The notes below the pieces were generated by a model that was given only the letters and a program-made list of their open reading frames with translations, made no database searches and was not told the origin of the DNA. Shown here piece after piece: positions 15,740 to 23,463 of a stretch of DNA of 49,554 bases; position 1 is the first letter of the stretch; the number at the start of each line of letters is the position of its first letter. A program made the translations under genes and the position numbers. The DNA lies in the NCBI GenBank assembly GCA_947598205.1, contig CANQFB010000011.1, positions 1 to 49,554 on the forward strand, written 5' to 3'. This stretch comes from an uncultured Clostridia bacterium (GTDB lineage Bacteria; Bacillota; Clostridia; Christensenellales; Borkfalkiaceae).

Positions 15740-16552
15740 TTACAGCGCTCCCGAAAGGTCGTAGAGCGCCTCTCCCGTCCTGCTCAAAAGCGCGGGAAGG
15801 GTCTCCCTTCCCAAGGGGTGGGGAAGCGCATCAGAGCCCGCCTCGATGGTAAAGGCCGGGATCTTCAGCTTCTCGATGCACCAATCTTTGTAGCCGCCGG
15901 CGGAATTTCTGACGGTGACGAGCGGATAGCCCGTGCTCTTTGCAAGGACGGCCGCAAGCCTTTTGTCGCGCAATTTCGCCGCGGGGGATTGGTGGAATTC
16001 ATAATAGATCTCTTCGCCCTTGGTGTGCCACGAGAGCGTCGCCGCGGGCCTGATTTTGAGGGTGAAGTCGCGAAGCGCGCGCGTCTCGGGTTCGGAGAAG
16101 GGAGCGGAGCCGATATAGTTCGCATATGAAGGGCGGCGTATGTTGCTCTTCCCCGTGCCCCAACGGGCGTCGAAATTGACGTTGAGATCGACAGCTTCCG
16201 CATTCGCCTTGAAGTGGCGGAAATCCTCTCCCCCGTTGAGCGCAAGGAGCTTTTCCCGCCGCGCAGGAGATAGGGAGGATGCCCCCTCTTCGCATAATAC
16301 TGCGCCGTCGGGATTGATAAGGGGCAATATCCATGCGCCCCCCTTTTTCACGTCCCGCCCGATATGATGCAGGGCGATGAGCGCCGTGATCCATTCACGC
16401 GCATGGATGGCGTATTGCGAGAGGATCTGCGGCCCATCTTCGCTTCCCGTATGGAAGGCAAAGAGCTCCCTTCCCTCGCAACTCTTGCCGATCGTCCTCT
16501 TTCCGCCGCGATAGCTTTGGTAGAATGCGGCAATCTCTTCATACACATTCAT
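15740..16552 (-). CDS. M14-family zinc carboxypeptidase
   Basis: A 270-residue metallopeptidase. The zinc ligands are visible as H-A-R-E-W (His50, Glu53) and L-S-W-H (His176), and the catalytic Glu as F-T-I-E-A-G (Glu237). N-P-D-G (80-83) and V-D-L-N-V-N-F are also M14 signatures. No signal peptide is present, so it probably acts in the cytoplasm, for example on recycled peptidoglycan peptides, as suggested for gamma-D-glutamyl-mDAP peptidases. The annotated ATG is only two bases from GGGAG; a GTG two codons later has better spacing, so the real protein may lack two residues. Gap to rlmH is 36 nt. Confidence 0.85.
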   Translation of the reverse strand: MNVYEEIAAFYQSYRGGKRTIGKSCEGRELFAFHTGSEDGPQILSQYAIHAREWITALIALHHIGRDVKKGGAWILPLINPDGAVLCEEGASSLSPARREKLLALNGGEDFRHFKANAEAVDLNVNFDARWGTGKSNIRRPSYANYIGSAPFSEPETRALRDFTLKIRPAATLSWHTKGEEIYYEFHQSPAAKLRDKRLAAVLAKSTGYPLVTVRNSAGGYKDWCIEKLKIPAFTIEAGSDALPHPLGRETLPALLSRTGEALYDLSGAL

Positions 16553-16588
16553 TCTCCCAGCATATGCCGCAAAAAAACCATTCAGAAC

Positions 16589-17026
16589 TTATTTGTGATA
16601 TTCCGAGCCGCCCGAAATCATGAAGGCGCGGTAGATCTGCTCCAAAAGAAGGACGCGGAAGAGCTGGTGCGGAAAGGTCATCTTGGAGAACGAAAGCAGG
16701 AGGTCGGCACGGTCCTTCACGCTTTGGTCGAGGCCGCAGGAAGAGCCGATGACGAAGGTCATCTCCCCACCGCGGTCGAAGACGGCCTTCAGATCCACGG
16801 AAAATTCTTCCGAAGAGCGCATCTTTCCCTCGATGGCGAGCACGACCGCGTAGCCGCGGAGTTCCCGCAAGATCTCCTCGGCCTCCTCCTTGAGACTATG
16901 CCGCTCGGGAAGTTCCTTGATCTCGAGCTTGCAAAACCTCGAAAGCCGCTTTATGTATTCCGCGCAGGCATCGCGAAGATATTGCTCTTTTAGTTTTCCC
17001 ACGCAGACAATGTTGATCTTTATCAT
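16589..17026 (-). CDS. rlmH: 23S rRNA pseudouridine-1915 N3-methyltransferase
   Basis: RlmH methylates pseudouridine 1915 of 23S rRNA using SAM. The 145-residue protein is a single SPOUT (knotted) domain with V-I-G-S-S-C-G-L-D near residue 95, R-A-D-L-L-L-S-F-S-K-M-T-F-P-H-Q-L and the terminal Y-H-K typical of the family. The first loop residue is Ser where most members have Gly. Start and CPBP stop overlap as ATGA, implying translational coupling. Confidence 0.95.
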   Translation of the reverse strand: MIKINIVCVGKLKEQYLRDACAEYIKRLSRFCKLEIKELPERHSLKEEAEEILRELRGYAVVLAIEGKMRSSEEFSVDLKAVFDRGGEMTFVIGSSCGLDQSVKDRADLLLSFSKMTFPHQLFRVLLLEQIYRAFMISGGSEYHK

Positions 17027-17946
17027 ATAAGTCCGATCCCCTGCACGAGCGCGGCGACCCATTCCGCGATACAGACGACGATCCCGACGAGGGCCGCGAG
17101 GAAATATTTCGCCCCGCCCTTTGCGCCGCCGCGCCTGTTCCCGCGCTTTTCAAAGATGGCGAGATAGAGAATGACGGCGAGAAGGACGACGCCCGCGACG
17201 ATGTAGAGCGGGAGCTTCACATGTTGGGGAATATCCGCATAACCCGCCGAATCCAAAGAGAGAATGACGGCATTGTTGGCGAAATGTGCGAGCATGGTGG
17301 GCAGGATGCTTCCGCTCCTCACGGCGAGGAGGGCATAGCACACGCCGCAGATGAATTGGTAGACGGTCTGCGTGGGATTGCCGTGGAAGAGCGCAAACAG
17401 CGCGCCCGAGGCAAAAATCGCGGCGGCCGTGCCATAGCCGCTCTCCCGCATGCTCCCGAGCTGTATCCCGCGGAAGATGGTCTCTTCAAACAGGGCGGGA
17501 AGCACGCCGATCACAAGAAGCGCGGGGATAAGATACCAGCCCGCAGTCGTCGGGATCGTCGGTTCGGGCTCCTTAAAGCCCACCTTCCCGAGAAGACCGA
17601 TAAAGAGCCCGTTCAACTCGGAGAGGGCCATCAGCCCGAAGGAGAGCGCGATGGCGATAAGAAAATAATACCATTTGCAGGGGCGGTAGACGGTGCAGAC
17701 GGGCAACCTTTGCCTGTTCTTGCGGAAGAAAAAGAGGGCAAGCCCCGCAAACGTGAGTTGCGGCAGGAGATATGTAACATATCGGTAGCTATCCGCCTGC
17801 GCATATCCTTCGCCCAGAGAAGCGGAAAAGATCCACACGGCGATAAAGGATAAGATGACGGGAATGACCGCCGCAAGGGTAAAATTCAACCCCGCATCGA
17901 GGAGCAGGGATCTTTCGTTGTTTTGCGAAGGTTTTTGGTTCTGCAT
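17023..17946 (-). CDS. CPBP-family intramembrane metalloprotease
   Basis: A 307-residue membrane protein with about eight helices and the CAAX/Abi motifs E-E-T-I-F-R-G, an F-x-x-x-H helix (F-A-L-F-H-G-N-P) and H-F-A-N-N. Family members cleave substrates within the membrane; bacterial roles range from bacteriocin immunity to envelope maturation. The gene heads a four-gene operon. Its TATAAT box ends 6 nt before the ATG with no Shine-Dalgarno, so it is predicted leaderless and is back to back with the equally leaderless fumarase promoter. Confidence 0.9.
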   Translation of the reverse strand: MQNQKPSQNNERSLLLDAGLNFTLAAVIPVILSFIAVWIFSASLGEGYAQADSYRYVTYLLPQLTFAGLALFFFRKNRQRLPVCTVYRPCKWYYFLIAIALSFGLMALSELNGLFIGLLGKVGFKEPEPTIPTTAGWYLIPALLVIGVLPALFEETIFRGIQLGSMRESGYGTAAAIFASGALFALFHGNPTQTVYQFICGVCYALLAVRSGSILPTMLAHFANNAVILSLDSAGYADIPQHVKLPLYIVAGVVLLAVILYLAIFEKRGNRRGGAKGGAKYFLAALVGIVVCIAEWVAALVQGIGLI

Positions 17947-17952
17947 ACCGCT

Positions 17953-17981
17953 ATTATAGCTTAAAACTTGAAAAACTCCAA
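17953..17981 (-). promoter_or_regulatory. Leaderless-type promoter of the CPBP operon
   Basis: Perfect TATAAT ending 6 nt before the ATG; the -35 at 17 nt is weak (TTGGAG). Confidence 0.65.
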
Positions 17982-17990
17982 ATGAAATCC

Positions 17991-18019
17991 TTGCATTTTT
18001 GGGAAATACTTTCTATAAT
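17991..18019 (+). promoter_or_regulatory. Leaderless-type promoter of the fumarase operon
   Basis: TTGCAT, 17 nt, TATAAT, then 6 nt to the ATG at 18026. Confidence 0.8.
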
Positions 18020-18025
18020 GAGGGT

Positions 18026-18862
18026 ATGAAGATTGTCGAAACTTCAACGATCGGCGAAGCGGTGCGCCGCCTCGCCCTCAAGGCGTGTTCCCGCCTCACA
18101 TGCGATTGCCGCGAGGCGCTCGCCGCCGCACGGAAACAGGAGGATGGAGCGGCGCGGTTTGCGCTCGATACCGTACTCGAAAACGAGGCGATCGCCCAAA
18201 GGATCGGCATGCCCGTCTGCCAGGATACGGGCATGGCATGCGTGCTGATCGAACTCGGACAAGAGGTATCGCTCTCGGGCATGCCCCTATCGGACGCCGT
18301 CAACGAGGGCGTTCGTCGGGCCTATGAGGAAGGGAACTTCCGAAAGAGCATCTGCGATCCTTTGACCCGCGTGAATACGGGCGATAATACCCCCGCGTAT
18401 CTCCATGTGGAGCTCGTCGCGGGAGACGGGGTGAAGATCACCTTCCTGCCCAAGGGCTTCGGGAGCGAGAATATGTCGCGCATCGGAATGCTCACGCCCG
18501 CCGAGGGAAGGCAAGGCATCGTCGATTTCATCGTGGAGGCAGTGCAAAAGGCGGGCTCGCGGCCCTGCCCGCCCGTCGTCGTCGGCGTCGGCATCGGCGG
18601 GAGCTTCGATTCGTGCGCATACCTTGCAAAAAGGGCGCTCACGCGCCCCATCGAAAGCCATAACGGCCGAGAAGACGTCGCTTCCATTGAGCGGGAAGCC
18701 CTCGAAAAGATCAATGCGCTCGGCATCGGCGCACAGGGGTTCGGCGGGAAGATCAGCGCCCTCTCCGTCCTCGCCGAGGTCGCTCCCACGCACATTGCGG
18801 GGCTTCCCGTCGCCGTCAATATCCAATGCCATTGCGTGCGTTGCGAGAGGGAGACGCTATGA
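18026..18862 (+). CDS. Fe-S fumarate/tartrate hydratase, alpha subunit
   Basis: The N-terminal half of a class I [4Fe-4S] hydro-lyase, which adds water to fumarate to give malate. The 278-residue protein has the cluster cysteines in P-V-C-Q-D-T-G-M, S-F-D-S-C-A-Y and N-I-Q-C-H-C, plus R-V-N-T-G-D-N-T-P-A. The start is ATG at 18026, 6 nt behind a TATAAT box; the frame is open nine codons further upstream but that would lie in the promoter. The last bases overlap the beta gene as ATGA. Sequence alone cannot separate fumarase from L-tartrate dehydratase; malic enzyme in this window favours fumarase. Confidence 0.9.
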   Translation: MKIVETSTIGEAVRRLALKACSRLTCDCREALAAARKQEDGAARFALDTVLENEAIAQRIGMPVCQDTGMACVLIELGQEVSLSGMPLSDAVNEGVRRAYEEGNFRKSICDPLTRVNTGDNTPAYLHVELVAGDGVKITFLPKGFGSENMSRIGMLTPAEGRQGIVDFIVEAVQKAGSRPCPPVVVGVGIGGSFDSCAYLAKRALTRPIESHNGREDVASIEREALEKINALGIGAQGFGGKISALSVLAEVAPTHIAGLPVAVNIQCHCVRCERETL

Positions 18863-19383
18863 GAAAACTCTTCCTGCCCCTCACGAAAGAGGAAAAATTA
18901 TCCCTCCGCGCGGGCGATTGCGTGCTCCTCTCGGGGACGGTCTACACCGCGCGCGATTGCGCCCACAGACGCATTTTTGAACTGCTCGACGCGGACATGC
19001 CCCTGCCATTTTCGCTCAAAGACGCCTATATCTACTACGCGGGGCCCTGCCCTGCGCCTGAAGGATTTGCCACGGGGAGTTGCGGGCCGACGACCTCGGC
19101 GCGCATGAACGTCTTCGCCCCCCGTCTTCTTGATTTGGGCCTCGGCGGCATGATCGGGAAGGGCGAGATGAGCGGGGAGGTCGTAGCCGCGCTCGTAAGA
19201 AACCATGCCGTTTATTTTGCCGCCGTCGGCGGCGCGGGCGCGCTCTATGCGAATGCCGTAAAAAAGAGCACGCTCGTCGCCTTTCCGGAGCTCTTGAGCG
19301 AGGCCGTCTACCGCTTCGAGGTGGAAGATTTCCCCGCCGTCGTCGCTGCCGACTGCCGCGGCGAAACCATCTATAAACGATAA
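18859..19383 (+). CDS. Fe-S fumarate/tartrate hydratase, beta subunit
   Basis: A 174-residue C-terminal half of the class I hydro-lyase, with Y-Y-A-G-P-C-P, G-P-T-T-S-A-R-M and I-G-K-G-E-M-S, which carry substrate-binding and catalytic residues. It completes the alpha subunit; the 4-bp ATGA overlap ensures coupled synthesis. A strong terminator at 19400-19429 ends the operon. Confidence 0.92.
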   Translation: MRKLFLPLTKEEKLSLRAGDCVLLSGTVYTARDCAHRRIFELLDADMPLPFSLKDAYIYYAGPCPAPEGFATGSCGPTTSARMNVFAPRLLDLGLGGMIGKGEMSGEVVAALVRNHAVYFAAVGGAGALYANAVKKSTLVAFPELLSEAVYRFEVEDFPAVVAADCRGETIYKR

Positions 19384-19399
19384 TATTCGTAAATTGAAA

Positions 19400-19429
19400 G
19401 CGGCGCGCAAGGAAACCCTTGCGCGCCGC
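19400..19429. terminator. Bidirectional terminator between fumarase and luxS
   Basis: A perfect 13-bp stem GCGGCGCGCAAGG / CCTTGCGCGCCGC with loop AAAC, then CTATATTTTT on the plus strand. It separates convergent genes. Confidence 0.85.
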
Positions 19430-19443
19430 CTATATTTTTGGGA

Positions 19444-19908
19444 TCATTCGGGATAGGTAAACCTCTTCTTTTGGAGCTCCCCGAGGTAGCGCGAGACATA
19501 GAACTTCGCCATGTTCAGATTCTGCTCGGAGAAGTTGCCGCACTCCTTCGGGGTAGCCCCCGGAATGGGCCCTTCAAATGCGAGGATATACTTGCACATT
19601 TTTGAAACGAGGAGAAAGACATCCTCCGAGGAGAGCGCGCCGAACATTACGAGATAGAACCCCGTGCGGCATCCCATCGGGCCGAAGTAGATCACTTCGT
19701 CCTTCCTTTCGGAATTTCTCAAAAAGGTCGCGCCGAGGTGTTCGACGGTGTGCACGGCAGGCATGTCCATGACGGGCTCGCGGTTGGGGCGCGTAAAGCG
19801 CAGATCGAAGGTCGTCGCGCAGGCCTCTCCCCTCTTATCGATACGGGAGACGTAGAGCCCCGCTTCGAGCTTTTCGTGGTCGATGCGAAAACTTTCAATC
19901 CTCTCCAT
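19444..19908 (-). CDS. luxS: S-ribosylhomocysteine lyase
   Basis: LuxS cleaves S-ribosylhomocysteine to homocysteine and DPD, the precursor of autoinducer-2. The 154-residue protein has the metal site H-T-V-E-H (His53, His57) with Cys123, and the active-site Cys80 in G-P-M-G-C-R-T-G. The start lies inside the end of the yitT gene (14-bp overlap), so the two are translationally linked. Role: recycling of SAM-derived waste; signalling cannot be judged from sequence. Confidence 0.96.
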   Translation of the reverse strand: MERIESFRIDHEKLEAGLYVSRIDKRGEACATTFDLRFTRPNREPVMDMPAVHTVEHLGATFLRNSERKDEVIYFGPMGCRTGFYLVMFGALSSEDVFLLVSKMCKYILAFEGPIPGATPKECGNFSEQNLNMAKFYVSRYLGELQKKRFTYPE

Positions 19909-20947
19909 CTTTCTTCCTCTCTTCCGCTTTGGGGGGCGATATAAAGGCGTCATCCTCCCTATCTTCCTTCATGAGGAAATCCACCCCGTCGGAATGGAAT
20001 CCGCGCCCGCGCACCTCGGAGACGATGGAGACCGTCATGAAGGCCTGCGGGTCGATCTTCTGCACTTCGGATTTGAGCTGGACGAGCTGGCGGTGCGAGA
20101 TGATGGTTAGGAGCATGTGGCAATCTTCCTTGAGATAGCCCGTCTGCCCATAGAGCAGGGTGACGCCGCGGCTGATCTTCGTGAGGATCATATCGCGGAT
20201 CTCGAGGTATTTGTTGGAGATGATCTTGACCTGCGTCCGCCGCATGCCGATGGGCGAGACCTTCGCGATGACGAGCGATGTGACGACGGTGATGACGACG
20301 CCATAGCAGACCTCGCGGAAGGAGACGGCGGGCCATGCCGCAAATTGCAGGAGGATGATCGAGCCGTCGCAGATCCAGAGCCCCGTGGAGACGGGGAGAT
20401 TGAAATACTTATTAAAGATCATCGGCGGAATATCCGTGCCGCCCGTAGACGCCCCCACGCGCACGACAAGGCCGATACCAAGGCCAAAGAGCGCGCCGCC
20501 GAGGATCGCACTCAAGAGAGGATCGCCGAGCGAACCGCCGATGCTTTGGGCGCCGTTGGCGATGGGCGAATTCACAAATGCGGTATTACATAGGTTGAAG
20601 AGCATCATGAAGGCGGGATATAAAACCGTTCCCGCAAGCGTGCCCATGGCGAACTTCTTCCCGAGGAAGATGGTGCCGATGACGAATAAGATGATATTTC
20701 CCGCCCAGACGATGGCTTCCACGATCCAATTCGTGACGGCGGGGCTCACGTTCGCATAGAGCCCGAGGAGATTTCGCACCAGAATGCCGATGCCCGTCGT
20801 CCCGCCCATGACGAAACCGATGTCTTTTGGCACGATAAAAAATCCCGCACCCATCGCCGCGATCGCGTTCCCGAGCACGATGATGAGACTGTTCAGCATA
20901 AATTTTTGCATCTGACGTTTGGTCGGTTTCTTGATTGCGACTCCCAT
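19895..20947 (-). CDS. YitT/DUF161-DUF2179 membrane protein
   Basis: A 350-residue protein with five to six membrane helices (about 15-220), G-A-S-T-G-G-T-D typical of YitT proteins, and a cytosolic DUF2179 domain (about 245-325) ending in the family motif G-R-G-F. Members are predicted transporters without known substrate. A tail of about 25 charged residues follows. The promoter is TTGCCA-N18-TATAAT (20977-21006) with GAGG and AAAGGG before the ATG. luxS overlaps its 3' end. Confidence 0.9.
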   Translation of the reverse strand: MGVAIKKPTKRQMQKFMLNSLIIVLGNAIAAMGAGFFIVPKDIGFVMGGTTGIGILVRNLLGLYANVSPAVTNWIVEAIVWAGNIILFVIGTIFLGKKFAMGTLAGTVLYPAFMMLFNLCNTAFVNSPIANGAQSIGGSLGDPLLSAILGGALFGLGIGLVVRVGASTGGTDIPPMIFNKYFNLPVSTGLWICDGSIILLQFAAWPAVSFREVCYGVVITVVTSLVIAKVSPIGMRRTQVKIISNKYLEIRDMILTKISRGVTLLYGQTGYLKEDCHMLLTIISHRQLVQLKSEVQKIDPQAFMTVSIVSEVRGRGFHSDGVDFLMKEDREDDAFISPPKAEERKKDGED

Positions 20948-20976
20948 GCCCTTTATCCTCGAAAAATTACCCTGCT

Positions 20977-21006
20977 ATTATATCATTTCCCCCCCATTCT
21001 TGGCAA
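20977..21006 (-). promoter_or_regulatory. yitT-luxS promoter
   Basis: TTGCCA, 18 nt, TATAAT on the minus strand, giving a leader of about 25 nt with a Shine-Dalgarno. Confidence 0.65.
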
Positions 21007-21046
21007 GCAGTTTTCTGCAATTATTCTCTTGAACATACGGAAAATA

Positions 21047-21070
21047 CGGCGCCGCCCGAGGGCGGCGCCG
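21047..21070 (-). terminator. Terminator of the Cys-rich protein gene
   Basis: A 10-bp stem CGGCGCCGCC / GGCGGCGCCG with loop CGAG, followed on the minus strand by TATTTTCC. Confidence 0.8.
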
Positions 21071-21088
21071 CAAAACAGTTTTTCTCTA

Positions 21089-21571
21089 TCAAAGCCCGTA
21101 GGTGCAATTACATTGATTGAAGGGATAGAGCGCGTACTGTTGCGCGTAGTAGGGGTCGAAGCACTGATTGTTGCATGCGGTGTATGCCGAAAGGTCGGCA
21201 TTCGAGCCGCAACCGCAACCGCAGCCGCAGCCGCAACCATTTGAATTGCCCGAAGTACCGCCGAAGATGTTCACCGTCGCCGCGCTGTTTCCCTGATTGC
21301 CGCCGTTTCCTTGGCAAGGGCAGTGATTGCCGTTTTGCCCCCACCACGCATCGGATGCGTTCGCCGCATTCACGCCGCTCACAAAGCCGTTTGCGAACGT
21401 GTTCCAACCGTTTTGGTTGCACCCGCAGTTCTGATTACAGCCGCAACCGCTCTGTCCGTTCGTACCCGTCGAGAACAGGTTGTTGAGCGTGCGCGCAAGA
21501 CTTGTGAAGAGATTGCAACCACAGCCGCAACCGTTCTGCCCGTTGCGCCCGTTGCCGTTCCAATTACCCAT
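21089..21571 (-). CDS. Cys/Gly/Asn-rich low-complexity protein
   Basis: A 160-residue protein built of Gly, Asn, Gln and Cys, with clusters such as C-G-C-G-C-N, C-G-C-N-Q-N-C-G-C-N-Q-N and a run of five C-G pairs near residue 128. There is no signal peptide or membrane helix. The C-terminal 30 residues are Tyr-rich (D-P-Y-Y-A-Q-Q-Y-A-L-Y). ATG at 21571 follows GGAGG; the frame is open 27 codons upstream but lacks a start signal. The composition is like spore coat or other cross-linked or metal-binding structural proteins; this is only a compositional resemblance. It is transcribed away from the second leader RNA. Confidence 0.75.
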   Translation of the reverse strand: MGNWNGNGRNGQNGCGCGCNLFTSLARTLNNLFSTGTNGQSGCGCNQNCGCNQNGWNTFANGFVSGVNAANASDAWWGQNGNHCPCQGNGGNQGNSAATVNIFGGTSGNSNGCGCGCGCGCGSNADLSAYTACNNQCFDPYYAQQYALYPFNQCNCTYGL

Positions 21572-21709
21572 ATTGATACCTCCGTAAGATCGCCGGCCAT
21601 ACGCCGACAATTCCATTTTATGCAGGAGGAACGCTTTCTCGTGTAACCCCAAACGGCCGCCGAAGGCGCTTCGCGCCCCCTACACATTCAAGAAACCATT
21701 TGCAACGGC

Positions 21710-21738
21710 TTGACTTTCTTTGAGGCGCATGGTAGAAT
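21710..21738 (+). promoter_or_regulatory. Promoter of leader RNA copy 2
   Basis: TTGACT, 17 nt, TAGAAT. The predicted start near 21745 coincides with the first base of the P1 helix, as for copy 1. Confidence 0.75.
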
Positions 21739-21743
21739 GAAAG

Positions 21744-21894
21744 TTGCCACACAACGGAATAATAACAGCAATGGCTACAACCGGCATAGGTGTATCCTTT
21801 TTTCCATGTGCTGTTATTATCCATATGGGAGTTGTGTGGCAACAATCGGGGATACTTCATGCGGGCGTCCCTCGGTTGGACGCCCTTATTTTTT
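21744..21894 (+). promoter_or_regulatory. Candidate pseudoknotted leader RNA with terminator, copy 2
   Basis: P1 is a perfect 12-bp helix (21744-21755 with 21831-21842). P2 pairs 21759-21769 with 21810-21820 (11 bp), with an additional ATGG/CCAT above it (21771-21774, 21804-21807). Loop GTATCC (21792-21797) complements GGATAC (21850-21855), the pseudoknot. Conserved with copy 1: CCACACAA in P1, CGGCAT and GTGTATC in the loop, AACAA..TCGG after P1 and CATGC before the terminator. The terminator is GGGCGTCC / GGACGCCC plus TTATTTTTT. The zinc-ribbon membrane gene starts 30 nt later. Confidence 0.78.
21863..21894 (+). terminator. Intrinsic terminator of leader RNA copy 2
   Basis: A perfect 8-bp stem GGGCGTCC / GGACGCCC with a 7-nt loop, then TTATTTTTT, just upstream of a Shine-Dalgarno (GGAGG) and ATG. 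Confidence 0.88.
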
Positions 21895-21924
21895 GCCCGC
21901 AAAAAAATTTTACGGAGGTTTTTT

Positions 21925-23409
21925 ATGTACAAATGCACAAATTGCGGCAAAGAATTTGAAGGAAATTTTTGCCCGAAATGCGGCACGAAAGCCGAGAAGG
22001 AATTTTCTCCGCCGCCCGACGGCACGGCCACTCCCGACGATACGCCTGCGGCCATGGCGCCGCCGTCCGATCGCCCTTCATTCCCCGCGCCGCCCGCTGA
22101 AGTGACGCCGACCATCATTTTACAGGAGACACAAAAGCCAAAGATCAGGAAGTTACGCACAGTCGTCAAATTGGTGCAAGCGCAGAAATGGATTAGTATA
22201 TGTATTCCTCTCTGGGCTTTATTTATTACCGTTTTCTTTTCTATACTGTCTCCTATATTGAGAACAGGGTTTTCGGTATCATTTATAATTTCAAGTTTAG
22301 GAATTTTTACTATAATTCCCGCTTTTGTTCTTTTGGTTATCGGCCTTGTGAAACTGTATCGCAAACAAATCAAATTCGGGAAAAAGCGTCCTGTATATCT
22401 TCAAAAGATTTTGGAAGGAGGTCGGATATTATTGATCGTATCGGCCTTCATTTCGTTCGCCGTCTCGGTCATAGCAACGGTCTTTCTCGGACTGCTTTCT
22501 AAAAGTCTGCTTGCCTCGCTCGAAATGAATGGAAATCTTGAGTATATCCTTGTATCTCTTTTACTCGTTTTCCCCCTCGGGCTTTTTGCGCTATGCTGCA
22601 TGTTTAACGCCGCGGCTTGCCTTTTTGCACAGAAGGAGTGCCGCTCACTCGCCAAAGATCAAGACATTGTGCCCTATTATGCCGCCTCGGATGCGACGCT
22701 TGCCGCAGTCCTCAACGCCTTTCCCGTAACAAAGCGCGCAAGGCGAGGGCAACAACTTTGCTGGCTTTCAATGGGATTGGCTCTTGTGATCTCGCTCGCC
22801 GTCGTCTTTCCCGTCGCGAATACCAACATCTTCCGCGTTGCAAAATTGGACAAGATCCCCCTCGGCGCATCGCAATATAAGGTCGCAAAGATCCTCGGCG
22901 CGGCCGACTACGACGGCAATGCCGTCTGGGAATATTACTCCGAGAATTATATGTCGGTCTACCGCCGCCAAAAGTCCATAGAAGAAAAATATGCCGAGGC
23001 CCTCTTGAACGGCGACCTCGACAGAATGGAAGAACTCGATAAACAGAACAAAAAACTCGCAGAGGAAGCGGCGGGAATGGCCTATCGGCACATACAGATC
23101 TTATTTGACGCCGAAGGATTGGTTTTCCGCGTGGAAATGAGCTATGAGCATATCCCGCGCGAGGGTGAGAGCGCGGAATGGGCGCATAAAGAGAAGGTGC
23201 GCGCAACCGTCCTTCCCGCATCCGTCCCCTATGAGATGCTCTCAACAATTCAGCTCTCCTACCGATATGCGGCAGAAGACGGAGATTCCTATGTGCATGC
23301 ACTGCTCACAAATCCGACTTGGAACAAAACCGTGGAAGGCACAGGGACATATTCCCTGACGTGGGAAGATACCCGATATGAATATTCGGGATGGATCAAT
23401 ATTACTTAA
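21925..23409 (+). CDS. Zinc-ribbon membrane protein with extracytoplasmic domain
   Basis: A 494-residue protein. Residues 1-22 form a zinc ribbon (C-T-N-C..C-P-K-C). A Pro-rich linker leads to about five membrane helices (about 85-330). After the last helix, I-P-L-G-A-S-Q-Y-K-V-A-K-I-L-G-A-A-D-Y and V-W-E-Y resemble the SmpA/OmlA (BamE-like) fold, followed by a charged helical segment and a strand-rich end. I know no function for this architecture. ATG follows GGAGG and is set behind the leader RNA terminator, so expression probably depends on that RNA. The gene converges on the LysR regulator. Confidence 0.82.
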   Translation: MYKCTNCGKEFEGNFCPKCGTKAEKEFSPPPDGTATPDDTPAAMAPPSDRPSFPAPPAEVTPTIILQETQKPKIRKLRTVVKLVQAQKWISICIPLWALFITVFFSILSPILRTGFSVSFIISSLGIFTIIPAFVLLVIGLVKLYRKQIKFGKKRPVYLQKILEGGRILLIVSAFISFAVSVIATVFLGLLSKSLLASLEMNGNLEYILVSLLLVFPLGLFALCCMFNAAACLFAQKECRSLAKDQDIVPYYAASDATLAAVLNAFPVTKRARRGQQLCWLSMGLALVISLAVVFPVANTNIFRVAKLDKIPLGASQYKVAKILGAADYDGNAVWEYYSENYMSVYRRQKSIEEKYAEALLNGDLDRMEELDKQNKKLAEEAAGMAYRHIQILFDAEGLVFRVEMSYEHIPREGESAEWAHKEKVRATVLPASVPYEMLSTIQLSYRYAAEDGDSYVHALLTNPTWNKTVEGTGTYSLTWEDTRYEYSGWINIT

Positions 23410-23427
23410 GTTTATAAAATGGCAAAA

Positions 23428-23455
23428 GGCCGCCGCGAACTTGTTCGCGGCGGCC
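23428..23455. terminator. Family C palindromic terminator, copy 1
   Basis: A 28-bp palindrome GGCCGCCGCGAAC-tt-GTTCGCGGCGGCC between convergent genes, T-rich on both sides. Copies at 32062-32089 and 33084-33111 differ only in the two central bases. Confidence 0.88.
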
Positions 23456-23463
23456 GTATTTTT

